From: Ignavibacteria bacterium
GTDB taxonomy: Bacteria > Bacteroidota > Ignavibacteria > Tepidaquicellales > Tepidaquicellaceae
Assembly (NCBI GenBank): GCA_028714695.1
Contig: JAQTLX010000010.1
Coordinates: forward strand, 1-64,000
Length of the DNA: 64,000 nt
Direction: 5' to 3'
Shown: in pieces, positions 45,858-55,340 of the stretch
Layout: the number at the start of each line of letters is the position of its first letter
How positions within the stretch are numbered: position 1 is the first letter of the stretch
The notes under the pieces: generated by a model
What the model was told of the DNA's origin: nothing
Database searches by the model: none
The model's input: only the letters and a program-made list of their open reading frames with translations
Position numbers and translations under genes: made by a program

Positions 45858-46481
45858 CTAAACTATCTCAATACTGCCGTTCGTTATTTCCGTCAATTCT
45901 TTTCTCATATCATCCAGTATGCCGAGCCTTACATCACAAATAATCTCGACAGTCTCACCTGAATTGTTTTCCTTAATACTGATTTTGGACCTCTCAAGAT
46001 ACTTCATTACATGACCAATGAATTTATACGAAAACCTCAGCCTAACGGTTTTAGTAATCAATATCTCTTTGATTTTACATAATTTTAGGCATTCTTCAGC
46101 AGTATCGAAATAAGCCCTCTTCAGACCTCCTACTCCAAGTTTTACTCCGCCGAAATAACGTGTAACAATGACTATAACATTTCTGAGGTTATATTTGTTT
46201 ATTACGTCATATATCGGTTTCCCAGATGAACCTGCAGGTTCACCGTCGTCATTGTATCTGAATCTGTTTGTATCTTGCAGAATAAATGAGAAAGGGTGAT
46301 GTCTCGCATCATAATATTTTTTCCTGACTGAATTCAGGCGCTCATCCGCCTCTTCGGAGGAATTAACCGGATATGCGTCGGCGATAAATCTTGATTTGTT
46401 GATTTTCAATTCAGTTGAAGCGTGTTCTTCGATTGTCAGATAATTATCTGTTGTTTGCATTCTGCCATCCGTATTCGCCAA
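45858..46481 (-). CDS. yigZ: IMPACT/YigZ-family protein
   Basis: This 207-residue protein has an N-terminal IMPACT domain (KINKSRFIADAYPV; ARHHPFSFIL; YNDDGEPAGSSGKPI about 76-90; VTRYFGGVKLGVGGL about 103-117) and a C-terminal DUF1949-like domain. YigZ proteins are regarded as translation-associated but their exact role is open. It overlaps the 3' end of pcm; starting at Met8 (46460) would reduce the overlap. Possibly co-transcribed with pcm. Confidence 0.92.
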   Translation of the reverse strand: MANTDGRMQTTDNYLTIEEHASTELKINKSRFIADAYPVNSSEEADERLNSVRKKYYDARHHPFSFILQDTNRFRYNDDGEPAGSSGKPIYDVINKYNLRNVIVIVTRYFGGVKLGVGGLKRAYFDTAEECLKLCKIKEILITKTVRLRFSYKFIGHVMKYLERSKISIKENNSGETVEIICDVRLGILDDMRKELTEITNGSIEIV

Positions 46482-47115
46482 TTAATGGTACAAACTTAAA
46501 ATACTGATATTTATCCGTCGTGAAAGACTCTTTGCCGTTTTTATCTTTTGATTTTGTAAGACACCATATCTCCTGAACATCTTTATCGCCAACGGGAATT
46601 ACCAGTCTGCCTCCGTCTGCGAGTTGTTTGACTAATTCATCAGGCAGACCCGGGCTGCCTGCGGTAACAATTATGCCGTTATAAGGTGCATGTTCTTTCC
46701 AGCCTTTTGTACCGTCCGAGCATTTTAATTTCACATCGTAATTTGTTTTTTGCAATGTCAGTTTTGCTTCGTTGTAAAGTTGTTCTATTCTTTCAACCGA
46801 AAAAACTTCCGCCCCCAGTTCGCATAATACAGCGGCCTGATATCCCGACCCCGTGCCTATCTCGAGAATCCTGTTTCCTTTTTCAACTTTCATAACTTCC
46901 GTCATGAAAGCAACGGTATAAGGCTGGGAAATAGTCTGGTTGTTGCTTATCGGAAGGGCATTGTTTTCATAAGCGAACCGCTTGAACTCAGGACTGACGA
47001 AGAGTTCCCTCTTCACCTTGTTTATTGCGTCAAGAACAGATTCGCTTTTTATTCCCGACTCTTTAAGTTTTTTAATGAGATCTTTTCTCTGGAAATCGTG
47101 TAGTGATACAGACAT
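46444..47115 (-). CDS. pcm: protein-L-isoaspartate O-methyltransferase
   Basis: From the ATG at 47115 (MSVSLHDFQRK) this is 223 residues. It contains the PIMT segments NNQTISQPYTVAFM (near 60) and ILEIGTGSGYQAAVL (SAM site, near 85). It repairs isoaspartate damage in proteins using S-adenosylmethionine. The chosen start is four bases past the cdaA stop; the longer frame to 47154 would lie inside cdaA. Confidence 0.94.
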   Translation of the reverse strand: MSVSLHDFQRKDLIKKLKESGIKSESVLDAINKVKRELFVSPEFKRFAYENNALPISNNQTISQPYTVAFMTEVMKVEKGNRILEIGTGSGYQAAVLCELGAEVFSVERIEQLYNEAKLTLQKTNYDVKLKCSDGTKGWKEHAPYNGIIVTAGSPGLPDELVKQLADGGRLVIPVGDKDVQEIWCLTKSKDKNGKESFTTDKYQYFKFVPLIGEYGWQNANNR

Positions 47116-47119
47116 TGAA

Positions 47120-47947
47120 TTATGGTTTTTCTTCATTCTCCTGCGTTGATTCAAGCAGGGATTTAAGTGATTTGGTAACGCTCGTGCTGCTCATCGCTTC
47201 TTTCAACTGCTCTTTAAGGTCCTCAATATCCTTGCAGATATGCAGTTTCCCGTCTTCCGCAACCGATATTTTCGAACTTTCTTCCGAAACAATTACGGCT
47301 ATGGCATCGGACTGCTCTGATATCCCCAATCCTGCTCTGTGCCGGGTTCCGAGATTTTTATTCACCATAAACTCTACTTCGGACAAAGGAAGAAGGCAGC
47401 GCGCAGCCTCAATTTTATTATTATTTATTATAACCGCACCGTCATGCAGAGGAGACCTCGGATAAAAAATCGAGACCAGAAGTTCTTTATTGATTCTGGC
47501 ATCAATTCTTTCGCCTGTTTCTACAATGTTCTGCAAACCGGTTGAACGTGTAATCACAATCAAAGCACCCCAGCCGTTTTTCTGAAATTCCACGCATGCA
47601 TCGACAACTTCCGTCACATTTTCTTTCAGGTCGATTCTCATGAACAATCTGACAATTCTTGTTCTTCCGATAATAATCAGCACTCTTCGTATTTCAGGCT
47701 GGAATAATATTATCAAGGCAATCACCCAGATATCGGTTAACTTACTCAGTAACCAGCCGATTACTTGCAGGTTTAATAACTGAGCAAGGAAAGAAATGCC
47801 CAGAATTAATAGCAGAGAGATGAAAATCTGAAATGCTATTGTACCTCTCATAAGTTTATACAACTTAAAGAAAACGTACGTAACAATCAGAATATCAATA
47901 ACATCTATTAACCTGAAAGATAAAAAACTGACTTTGAATAATTCCAT
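47120..47947 (-). CDS. cdaA: diadenylate cyclase (c-di-AMP synthase)
   Basis: This 275-residue protein has three N-terminal membrane helices (about 12-30, 36-55, 67-85) and a DAC domain (about 108-235). The catalytic Asp-Gly-Ala is at residues 169-171 and the Arg-His-Arg motif at 202-204 (TRHRAGLG). Family type is CdaA/DacA. It makes cyclic di-AMP, which controls osmolyte and cell-wall balance. It heads a group with pcm and yigZ. Confidence 0.95.
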   Translation of the reverse strand: MELFKVSFLSFRLIDVIDILIVTYVFFKLYKLMRGTIAFQIFISLLLILGISFLAQLLNLQVIGWLLSKLTDIWVIALIILFQPEIRRVLIIIGRTRIVRLFMRIDLKENVTEVVDACVEFQKNGWGALIVITRSTGLQNIVETGERIDARINKELLVSIFYPRSPLHDGAVIINNNKIEAARCLLPLSEVEFMVNKNLGTRHRAGLGISEQSDAIAVIVSEESSKISVAEDGKLHICKDIEDLKEQLKEAMSSTSVTKSLKSLLESTQENEEKP

Positions 47948-48090
47948 TTTTGAAAGTAGCGAAAATCACCCAGTAATTAAATGTTATAAATCCCCCACAC
48001 GATTAATTTGTATATTATTTAACCGGTCAAGCATATATTAATTATATAGTTTAAATAAAAAAATTTATATAATTTTGTACATCGAATTAT

Positions 48091-48621
48091 ATGAAAAAAG
48101 TTTTTGCAATATCTCTTGTATTTCTTTTTCTAATAAACGATTTCAGTTTTGTATCCATTTATCTTCCTCTGAAATCGCTCGCAAAATATATTAATTTCGA
48201 GACGAAAAACACGGATAAGGACGATCCCGATATCACTACTATAGTTTTAAGCAAAAGCGAATTCAGCGAGAACAATGATAATTTCAGAAAAATTGACGAA
48301 GACGAGATTATTTATGAAAACGAATTATACGATGTGCGTTCATATCAGGAAGAAAATGATTCGGTTATCATATACTGCGTAAAAGACGTTAAGGAAAATT
48401 CACTGGATAAAATATTCTCGGTTCATGTCGAGCAGAATGCGAACAACAAACTCGCATCATCATTTCAAAATATTATCAACAACAAAAGATTTTCAGCATA
48501 TTTGATAATAAATCCTTTCATTTTAGAAGTAGCGGAAATTTCGGCGGTTAAAACCGATATACCCGAATTTACATCTGCTCCTTTTCTTAAAATTGAAATT
48601 CCGCCGCCGAAGTTATCATAA
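48091..48621 (+). CDS. hypothetical secreted protein upstream of a TonB receptor
   Basis: This 176-residue protein has an N-terminal hydrophobic segment (1-20, possible signal peptide). The body is Asp/Glu/Asn-rich with no clear motif and it ends in a short Pro-rich sequence (IPPPKLS). It is 73 bases before the TonB receptor gene on the same strand, so it may share its transcript. I cannot assign a function; the position suggests a role next to metal or nutrient uptake. Confidence 0.65.
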   Translation: MKKVFAISLVFLFLINDFSFVSIYLPLKSLAKYINFETKNTDKDDPDITTIVLSKSEFSENNDNFRKIDEDEIIYENELYDVRSYQEENDSVIIYCVKDVKENSLDKIFSVHVEQNANNKLASSFQNIINNKRFSAYLIINPFILEVAEISAVKTDIPEFTSAPFLKIEIPPPKLS

Positions 48622-48694
48622 TTTAATTCCATTTGATTAATTCTCCGTTTTATCTTACGGGGTTCGACTATTTTAAAAATTAAATGATTAAGTT

Positions 48695-50794
48695 ATGAAA
48701 AAGTTAATTTTATTATTCGTAATTATATTTATGGCTACATTGCAGGCCTTTCCCCAGGTGGAAAGCCTCGATAGTGCAAAAAAAGAATATCAATACCCTC
48801 TCGAAATATTAATAACGGCTCCAAGGTTAACGATGCCGCTTAAAGAAAACAGTTTTGCGACAAGCATAGTCGGTTATGATTTTCTCAGTACTATGCCGCG
48901 CACGATTTCACCTGACGATGCATTAAAACTCGTACCTGGTGTTAAAGTAGACAATCAGGCAAACGGAGAAAGAATCCATTTATCGATAAGAGGTCAGGGA
49001 ATCTTAACCGAAAGAGGCATAAGAGGAATCAAAATTTTACTCGACGGAATTCCGGTAAATGACCCGTCAGGTTTTGCACCTGATTTCTTTGATGTCGACT
49101 GGGCTACAGTGGAAAGAGTTGAAGTTTTAAGAGGACCGGGCGCATCATTATACGGCGGCAGTTCATCGGGCGGTATTCTTAATATCATTACTCAGAACGG
49201 AAGTTCGAAACCGCTTTCAGGACAGGGACTCATTTCATACGGTTCGAATAATTTCTTTAAAGGACTCGGACAGTTCGGCGGTACGGTCGGTGATGTAAAT
49301 TACAGAGTTTCATATTCAAGAGAATACGGCGACGGATATCGCGACCATACACATTTCTTCGGAAATAATATTTACGGGAAAGCAACTTATACACCGAATA
49401 AATATTTAACACTTACACCAATAGTCAGTTACAGCGAAAAATATCATGAAAATCCTGAAGGTATAAATCTTGAACAATATAATCTGGATCCGAAAGCATC
49501 AAATCCGGATGCAATACCTTATAACGAATATCTTGAAACAAACAGACTTTATGCCGGACTCGTCGGCAGCGTAAACATTAACGCAAATCACGATTTCTCT
49601 TTCAACATTTATTCAAAGAGAACCTTATTCACGGAAGCAAACAATCACACTTTCAACGACAGGAACATACAGACCCCGGGCGCATCAGTACAGTATAACT
49701 TGCATTTTGGAGGAAAAAAGTTAAAGAACCACATCAGCGTCGGTACTGACCTCGCATTCCAGAAAATTCTTGAAACGAGAGTAGAAAATCAGCATTCCGT
49801 AAGAGGCAATACAATATTGTCAAATCAGAAAATCGAACAAAGAGGATTGTCAGCATTCCTTATCGACCGTGTCGATATCGGCGATAAATTCAATGTAATG
49901 GCAAGTTTAAGATATGACGATATTAAAAACACTCTGACTGATAATTTAAAAGATCCTTATGATGCATCAGGCGATGCAAAATTCCATCAGACAACGGCAA
50001 GAATCGGATTCGCATATACACCCGTTCCTAACGTCAATATCTATGCGAACGTAGGACAGGGTTTCCTGCCGCCTGCAACTGAAGAACTTGCACAGAATCC
50101 GGATAATTTCGGAGGATTCAACGTACATCTTTCACCAGCAACATCAATCGGTGAAGATATCGGAGTAAGAGGAACAATTGGTAACAAGTTATACTATGAT
50201 ATCGGCGGTTTCTTCCTTACAACAAAGAATGATTTTGACAGATACAGAATAACTGACCCTCTTCGTAATCAGGAAACTTTCTACAAGACGGAAGGTTCAA
50301 GCAGAAGAATCGGCGTTGAAGTTTACGGAAAATACACACCGATAAAACCTTTAATGGTTCAGTTAGCATATACATATTCAAATTTCAAATATACGAACGA
50401 TGTACCGAGCAGAATCGTAATGGATGACACATCCATTGTGAAATATGCAAAAGACGGCAACTATCTTCCGAATTCACCGCAGCACCAGTTATATATCGAT
50501 GCTCAGTACGAAATAGTTCCGCATTTATTTATCGGATTAAATTCAGAAACACTCAGCAAAGCATACATCGACGGAGCAAATATTGAAGATGAAGCAGTAA
50601 AAGCATATACTCTCTTCGGCGGCAGATTGGTTTATCAATTTAACTTAAAATCAATCGCAGGACAAATTTCATTTAACGTTACAAACTTAGGCGATACAAA
50701 ATATGTTGCATTTTCCGAACCCGATCCGGGCGGGAATGCTTACCAACCTGGCGCAGGAAGACAATTCTTCGGCAGTCTGAAAATAAATCTGTAA
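48695..50794 (+). CDS. TonB-dependent outer-membrane receptor
   Basis: This 699-residue protein has a signal peptide (1-20), a possible TonB box (EILITAPR, near 33), a plug domain (ALKLVPGVKVDNQ; LSIRGQG; VEVLRGPGASLYGG) and a 22-strand-type barrel ending SLKINL. Such receptors import siderophores, vitamin B12, metals or sugars with TonB-ExbBD energy; the substrate is not evident. It is followed by a strong terminator. Confidence 0.93.
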   Translation: MKKLILLFVIIFMATLQAFPQVESLDSAKKEYQYPLEILITAPRLTMPLKENSFATSIVGYDFLSTMPRTISPDDALKLVPGVKVDNQANGERIHLSIRGQGILTERGIRGIKILLDGIPVNDPSGFAPDFFDVDWATVERVEVLRGPGASLYGGSSSGGILNIITQNGSSKPLSGQGLISYGSNNFFKGLGQFGGTVGDVNYRVSYSREYGDGYRDHTHFFGNNIYGKATYTPNKYLTLTPIVSYSEKYHENPEGINLEQYNLDPKASNPDAIPYNEYLETNRLYAGLVGSVNINANHDFSFNIYSKRTLFTEANNHTFNDRNIQTPGASVQYNLHFGGKKLKNHISVGTDLAFQKILETRVENQHSVRGNTILSNQKIEQRGLSAFLIDRVDIGDKFNVMASLRYDDIKNTLTDNLKDPYDASGDAKFHQTTARIGFAYTPVPNVNIYANVGQGFLPPATEELAQNPDNFGGFNVHLSPATSIGEDIGVRGTIGNKLYYDIGGFFLTTKNDFDRYRITDPLRNQETFYKTEGSSRRIGVEVYGKYTPIKPLMVQLAYTYSNFKYTNDVPSRIVMDDTSIVKYAKDGNYLPNSPQHQLYIDAQYEIVPHLFIGLNSETLSKAYIDGANIEDEAVKAYTLFGGRLVYQFNLKSIAGQISFNVTNLGDTKYVAFSEPDPGGNAYQPGAGRQFFGSLKINL

Positions 50795-50801
50795 TTTTAT
50801 C

Positions 50802-50834
50802 AAAAAAGTCCCGGATATCATCCGGGACTTTTTT
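50802..50834 (+). terminator. terminator after the first TonB receptor
   Basis: GTCCCGGAT and ATCCGGGAC (50808-50828) form a 9-bp stem with a 3-nt apex, flanked by six A and six T. It is a strong bidirectional-type terminator. Confidence 0.9.
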
Positions 50835-50919
50835 CTTATGCATTTTATTTATTCTTTTATTATAATCCAATTTCGATTAAGTTTATTATTATAACAATAT
50901 TATAACTAATTATACTACT

Positions 50920-53025
50920 ATGTTCAAAAGAATACTCATTGTTTTAATGCTTTTTGCTGCCGTATCCTTTTCTCAGGAAAAAGAAAGAGACAGTCTGAAA
51001 TATGAAACCGAAGAACTTGTAATTACGGGAACAAGATCGTTTGAAAAAATAATTGACATACCGTTTTCAATATTCAGAGTCGATAAAAAAGAACTCGATT
51101 TCGGAAAAAAAGTATCGGCAAAGAGTGTTCTGGCGGATGTACCGGGATTATTTCTGCAGTCACGATACGGCAATAAAGACATTAGGGTGACGATAAGAGG
51201 TTACGGTACACGCTCAAACACAGGAGTCAGAGGAGTTAAAATACTTCAGGACGGAATACCTGAGTCAGAACCTGACGGCGAAACAGTCGTTGACGCCATC
51301 GATTTTACTTCTCTCGGAGGTGTTGAAGTCGTAAAGGGAAACCTATCTTCAATATACGGAAATTCACCGGGCGGCGTAGTCAACTTTCTTTCGGATTTGT
51401 ATTTCCCTAAAAATTTCGTTACGTCGAATAATCAGTACGGCAGTTTCGGCTTTCTGCAAAACGGCGGCAAAGTTGGAATTGTAACAAATGACTACAGACT
51501 TTTCACCAGTTATAATTACCGCAATTTAAAGGGTTACAGGGACCACAGCGGCGAGTACGGACATCTGGTCAATTCCGTTTTCGAAGGTTATCTCGGCACA
51601 AAATCTACAATATCTCTTTACGCGAACTACGTAAGAGGTATCAGCAGAATACCGGGTTCGCTTACAAAACAGCAATTCGATACAGACCCTATGCAGGCGC
51701 GCGATATAGCGAAGTCTCAGGATTTCAGAAATGAAAGCAAGAAAGGAAGACTTGCCGTAAGATTTAAAACAATGTTCGGTAAAGATAATAATAACGAACT
51801 TGAAGTTACCGGATACGGCGGGATGAAAGATTACATGAAGACAGATGACGAAAGTTATATGATTTCAAACAGAAATTCACTCGGCGCATTGCTGAGATTT
51901 ACAAACAGGACAAAATTATTGAAAGGCAGAAACAATGTGTTTACTGTCGGAATGGATTATGCATTTCAGTCGGGACCAAGAACACTTTTTGATAACGTTA
52001 ACGGTAAAAAAGGACTCACGGTAAACGACCAGTTCGAAGACTTGCAAAGCAGTCTGGGCTTTTACCTCGAGGATCAGGTTGAACTTCTGAAAAACAAATC
52101 CAACATTTTCTTTTCTTCAAGATACGATATGGTAACACTGTCGAAGAATTCCATGCAGTTCCACGGATTTACGGACACGTCCAGAGTATTTAACAACTTC
52201 ACGCCTAAAATCGGAATCAATTATAAACTGACCCCGTATATTGCCCTTTATTCATCATACGGCATAGGCGTCGATATTCCGGCTGTCAGCGAACTCGACA
52301 ATAATTACACGACATCAAACACGAGTTATACACTGAATCCGGACTTAAAGCCGCAGACATCACAGAACTTTGAAGTCGGAATAAAAGGAAATGTATTAAA
52401 CAAAGAATCCGAATTTATGAGGAAAGTAAAATTCGAAGTTACGCTTTTCGATTATGTTGTGAGAAACGAGATAGTCCCGTTCACGATTAACCAGAATACA
52501 TTTTTCAGAAACGCGATTAGAACCAACAGGCTCGGACTTGAGGTCGGATTCATGTGCGAACCTTTTGAAGGAATCGAACTTGTATCAAATTATACTTACA
52601 CAAAATTCAAATATCAGGATTATAATGCAATAATACACGGACCATCCGGAGATTATCTCGAAGTTTATTCAAATAATACGGTTCCTTCAATTCCGACGCA
52701 CATATTTAATCTTATATTAAATTATGAATTCGAACTTTCGGAAAACGTAAACGGGCTTCTGCAATGGGATTGCGATTATCTTACCAAGATGTACGTGAAC
52801 GACAACAACTCGGAAACCGCACCCGGATATTTTTACGGCAACGTGATGGCAGGAATAAACTTTACGGTCGGCAAATTCAATACGATTCTATACGTAGGTG
52901 CGAATAATATTTTCGACAAACGATACGTCGGATACATAAATATAAATGATTTCTTCGGCAGATATTACGAAACAGGTGAACCAAGAAGTGTATATTCGGG
53001 TTTAAATATTAGTTATAAATTTTAA
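50920..53025 (+). CDS. TonB-dependent outer-membrane receptor
   Basis: This 701-residue protein has a signal peptide (1-18, FSQ), a TonB box region (EELVITGTR), a plug (SVLADVPGLFLQ; VTIRGYGTRSNTGVRG; VEVVKGNLSSIYGN) and a barrel ending in ISYKF, with the C-terminal Phe expected for outer-membrane insertion. It is a diverged paralogue of the receptor just upstream, separated from it by a terminator, so the pair is probably regulated separately. A T9SS protein follows only 11 bases later. Confidence 0.93.
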   Translation: MFKRILIVLMLFAAVSFSQEKERDSLKYETEELVITGTRSFEKIIDIPFSIFRVDKKELDFGKKVSAKSVLADVPGLFLQSRYGNKDIRVTIRGYGTRSNTGVRGVKILQDGIPESEPDGETVVDAIDFTSLGGVEVVKGNLSSIYGNSPGGVVNFLSDLYFPKNFVTSNNQYGSFGFLQNGGKVGIVTNDYRLFTSYNYRNLKGYRDHSGEYGHLVNSVFEGYLGTKSTISLYANYVRGISRIPGSLTKQQFDTDPMQARDIAKSQDFRNESKKGRLAVRFKTMFGKDNNNELEVTGYGGMKDYMKTDDESYMISNRNSLGALLRFTNRTKLLKGRNNVFTVGMDYAFQSGPRTLFDNVNGKKGLTVNDQFEDLQSSLGFYLEDQVELLKNKSNIFFSSRYDMVTLSKNSMQFHGFTDTSRVFNNFTPKIGINYKLTPYIALYSSYGIGVDIPAVSELDNNYTTSNTSYTLNPDLKPQTSQNFEVGIKGNVLNKESEFMRKVKFEVTLFDYVVRNEIVPFTINQNTFFRNAIRTNRLGLEVGFMCEPFEGIELVSNYTYTKFKYQDYNAIIHGPSGDYLEVYSNNTVPSIPTHIFNLILNYEFELSENVNGLLQWDCDYLTKMYVNDNNSETAPGYFYGNVMAGINFTVGKFNTILYVGANNIFDKRYVGYININDFFGRYYETGEPRSVYSGLNISYKF

Positions 53026-53036
53026 ATATTTGTAAG

Positions 53037-54662
53037 ATGTTAAAAAAAATAATTTATTTTTTCTTAACAATTGCGATAATATCGTGCTGCTCCGTGAACA
53101 TGTATTCGCAGCAATATTCTGCTTTCACAAATTTCAGAATATTCCCGAGTCCCATTACACAGACTGAACCCGTAGTTTGTTTCAGTCCGACGAATAAACT
53201 CCTTATGTTCGCGAGTTCATACACTATCAACACTGCGAGCGGTTTTATCAGCGAAGGTGTGTACATAAGCACTAACGGCGGTTTAAACTGGACGGGAACA
53301 GATACATGCAAAGGAAACAACATACAGAACCATGGCGGAGACCCCGGTGTTTCAATTGATAAAAACGGAATATTAATTATCACACATATCGGCAAACAAT
53401 CCGTAGTCTCTGGAGTTTACAGTCATTATTCAACCGACATGGGAAATACATGGTCGTCTGCCTATCCGCTGACTACACAGCAGCCGGAAGACAAAGGCTC
53501 AAGCGCCACGGATGATCATCCTTCCAGCCCTTTTTACGGCAGGACGTATGCTTCATGGATAAATTTTGTCAGTCCCTTCCCTGTCCTCGTTTCTTATACC
53601 ACGAACAGCGGACAGAACTGGACTAGCCCATCATCCATTAATTCGCCGCCGCCGCAGAGATGCTCAGGCGGTTATATAAGGACAGGTTCTAACGGAACTG
53701 TTTATGATGCATGGGCAGGTGTTTCGAGTATTTCTCCGTTCACGGAAAATTTTGCAGGTTTCGCATATTCAACGGACGGCGGGGTTAACTGGAATATTAT
53801 TCAGAATGCTTATCCAATGAACGGGATAAACGGAACTTTGACTACTAAGAATAACATTAGAGTAAACGGATTACCAAGATTCGATATAGATAAATCGGGC
53901 GGACCAAGAAACGGCTGGATATACATGATAACCGCCGAAAAGAATTTATCACCCGCAGGCTCGGATCCGGACATAATACTTCACCGTTCAACGAATAACG
54001 GAATTAACTGGTCGGCAGGAATAAGAGTTAATCAGGATGCGGTTAACAACGGCAAGATACAATACTGTCCGTCGATAGATGTCGACTCAACCGGAGGCGT
54101 TAATGTAATTTTTTATGATGACAGAAATACTTCATCGGATTCAGCCGAAGTTATTCTCGCGCGTTCAAAGGATGGCGGCAATACATGGAACGAATTCATT
54201 ATAAGCGACCACAGGTTCATGCCAAAACCAATCGCAGGCGCGGTTTCAAGTTATCAGGGCGATTTCATTTCTTTAGCCTCGAACGGAAATAAGATTTTTG
54301 CATACTGGATGGATGACCATTCCGGTATATACCAGATATGGTCGTCAATTATAGATATTAATACAATCGGAATTAAAAAAACGGATTCGGAAGTCCCTTC
54401 GGGTTATTTGTTATCTCAAAATTATCCGAATCCTTTCAATCCGTCAACAAAAATAAAATTCTCAATAACAAAAAGCGATAACGTCGTTCTGAAAGTATTT
54501 GACATTCTCGGGAAAGAGGTTTCTACTCTTGTAAATGAAAAATTATCACCGGGTACTTACGAAACGGTGTTTTCGATTAACGAATTACCCAGCGGAATGT
54601 ATTTTTATACACTGAGGGCCGGTAGTTTTTCGCAAACAAAGAAAATGACGCTTCTGAAATAA
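53037..54662 (+). CDS. T9SS-secreted Asp-box (BNR) repeat protein
   Basis: This 541-residue protein has a signal peptide (1-25) and a beta-propeller-like body with at least six Asp-box segments of the S-x-D/N-x-G-x-x-W type (STNGGLNW, STDMGNTW, TNSGQNW, STDGGVNW, STNNGINW, SKDGGNTW), as in sialidases and other BNR proteins. Its tail is a T9SS type A sorting domain (SQNYPNPFNP to KKMTLLK). No sialidase active-site arginines can be recognised confidently, so enzyme activity is uncertain. It lies 11 bases after the TonB receptor, implying co-transcription. Confidence 0.86.
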   Translation: MLKKIIYFFLTIAIISCCSVNMYSQQYSAFTNFRIFPSPITQTEPVVCFSPTNKLLMFASSYTINTASGFISEGVYISTNGGLNWTGTDTCKGNNIQNHGGDPGVSIDKNGILIITHIGKQSVVSGVYSHYSTDMGNTWSSAYPLTTQQPEDKGSSATDDHPSSPFYGRTYASWINFVSPFPVLVSYTTNSGQNWTSPSSINSPPPQRCSGGYIRTGSNGTVYDAWAGVSSISPFTENFAGFAYSTDGGVNWNIIQNAYPMNGINGTLTTKNNIRVNGLPRFDIDKSGGPRNGWIYMITAEKNLSPAGSDPDIILHRSTNNGINWSAGIRVNQDAVNNGKIQYCPSIDVDSTGGVNVIFYDDRNTSSDSAEVILARSKDGGNTWNEFIISDHRFMPKPIAGAVSSYQGDFISLASNGNKIFAYWMDDHSGIYQIWSSIIDINTIGIKKTDSEVPSGYLLSQNYPNPFNPSTKIKFSITKSDNVVLKVFDILGKEVSTLVNEKLSPGTYETVFSINELPSGMYFYTLRAGSFSQTKKMTLLK

Positions 54663-54712
54663 AATATAATTGAACATTTGAAGCAATATCGAGTATAAGA
54701 ATAAAGAGATAC

Positions 54713-55294
54713 ATGAGAAAAATTTTAAATATTGCATTTTTATTTCTGTTTGTTTTTTCAATCAACTTATTTTCACAGGAAATAAAAGTATCCTCCGTAT
54801 CGGCACGATATTCGGGAGACGGCGCTTGGAAAGACTGGAATATTTCCTACGATAAAGGTTCAGGCTCTTACACTACGATGTATTCGGGTGAAGATGCATG
54901 GAAACAGTGGAGAGTTGCAACTCCTAATTCAGACGGCAGTGTTGAGACTGTATTCAGCGGAGAAGATGCATGGCAGTACTGGAGATTCAGTTTTAGCAAT
55001 TGCAGCGGAACTATACGGACGGTATTCACGGGCGAAGATGCATGGAAACAATGGGAAGTTACTGACGGCAAACATACGCTGAAAATCAGCACAGTTTTCT
55101 CCGGAGACGACGCATGGAAAGACTGGAACATAACTTCAAGCGGCGGAAGTATGAGAATCAATACAAGATTCGGAGGCAACGGCGCTTGGAAAGACTGGAA
55201 TATAACCGATAACCTCCCGGGCGTGAGTGTAGAATTAAAAACTGCCGCGGTATTTGTGTGTATATACTCGGGTGCGGTTAGAATCAGGAGGTAG
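54713..55294 (+). CDS. secreted protein made of exact 24-residue Trp repeats
   Basis: This 193-residue protein has a signal peptide (1-22) and six repeats with conserved core G-x-x-A-W-K/Q-x-W. The first Trp falls at residues 39, 63, 87, 111, 135 and 159, an exact 24-residue period; each core is followed by a variable strand. The ending (about 175-193) is hydrophobic (FVCIYSGAV). I do not recognise the family. An exact period with alternating strands suggests a beta-solenoid or beta-sheet stack, outside the cell or on its surface. It follows the Asp-box protein by 50 bases. Confidence 0.88.
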   Translation: MRKILNIAFLFLFVFSINLFSQEIKVSSVSARYSGDGAWKDWNISYDKGSGSYTTMYSGEDAWKQWRVATPNSDGSVETVFSGEDAWQYWRFSFSNCSGTIRTVFTGEDAWKQWEVTDGKHTLKISTVFSGDDAWKDWNITSSGGSMRINTRFGGNGAWKDWNITDNLPGVSVELKTAAVFVCIYSGAVRIRR

Positions 55295-55340
55295 AAATTA
55301 TTTATCGAATTTTTTCGCTCATATTTTGTTATCTTGTTAA

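Noticed and set aside
54868-55179. Minus-strand frame with HASSP repeats
   Set aside because: It is the complement of the 24-residue repeat gene and shows the repeat only by reflection.
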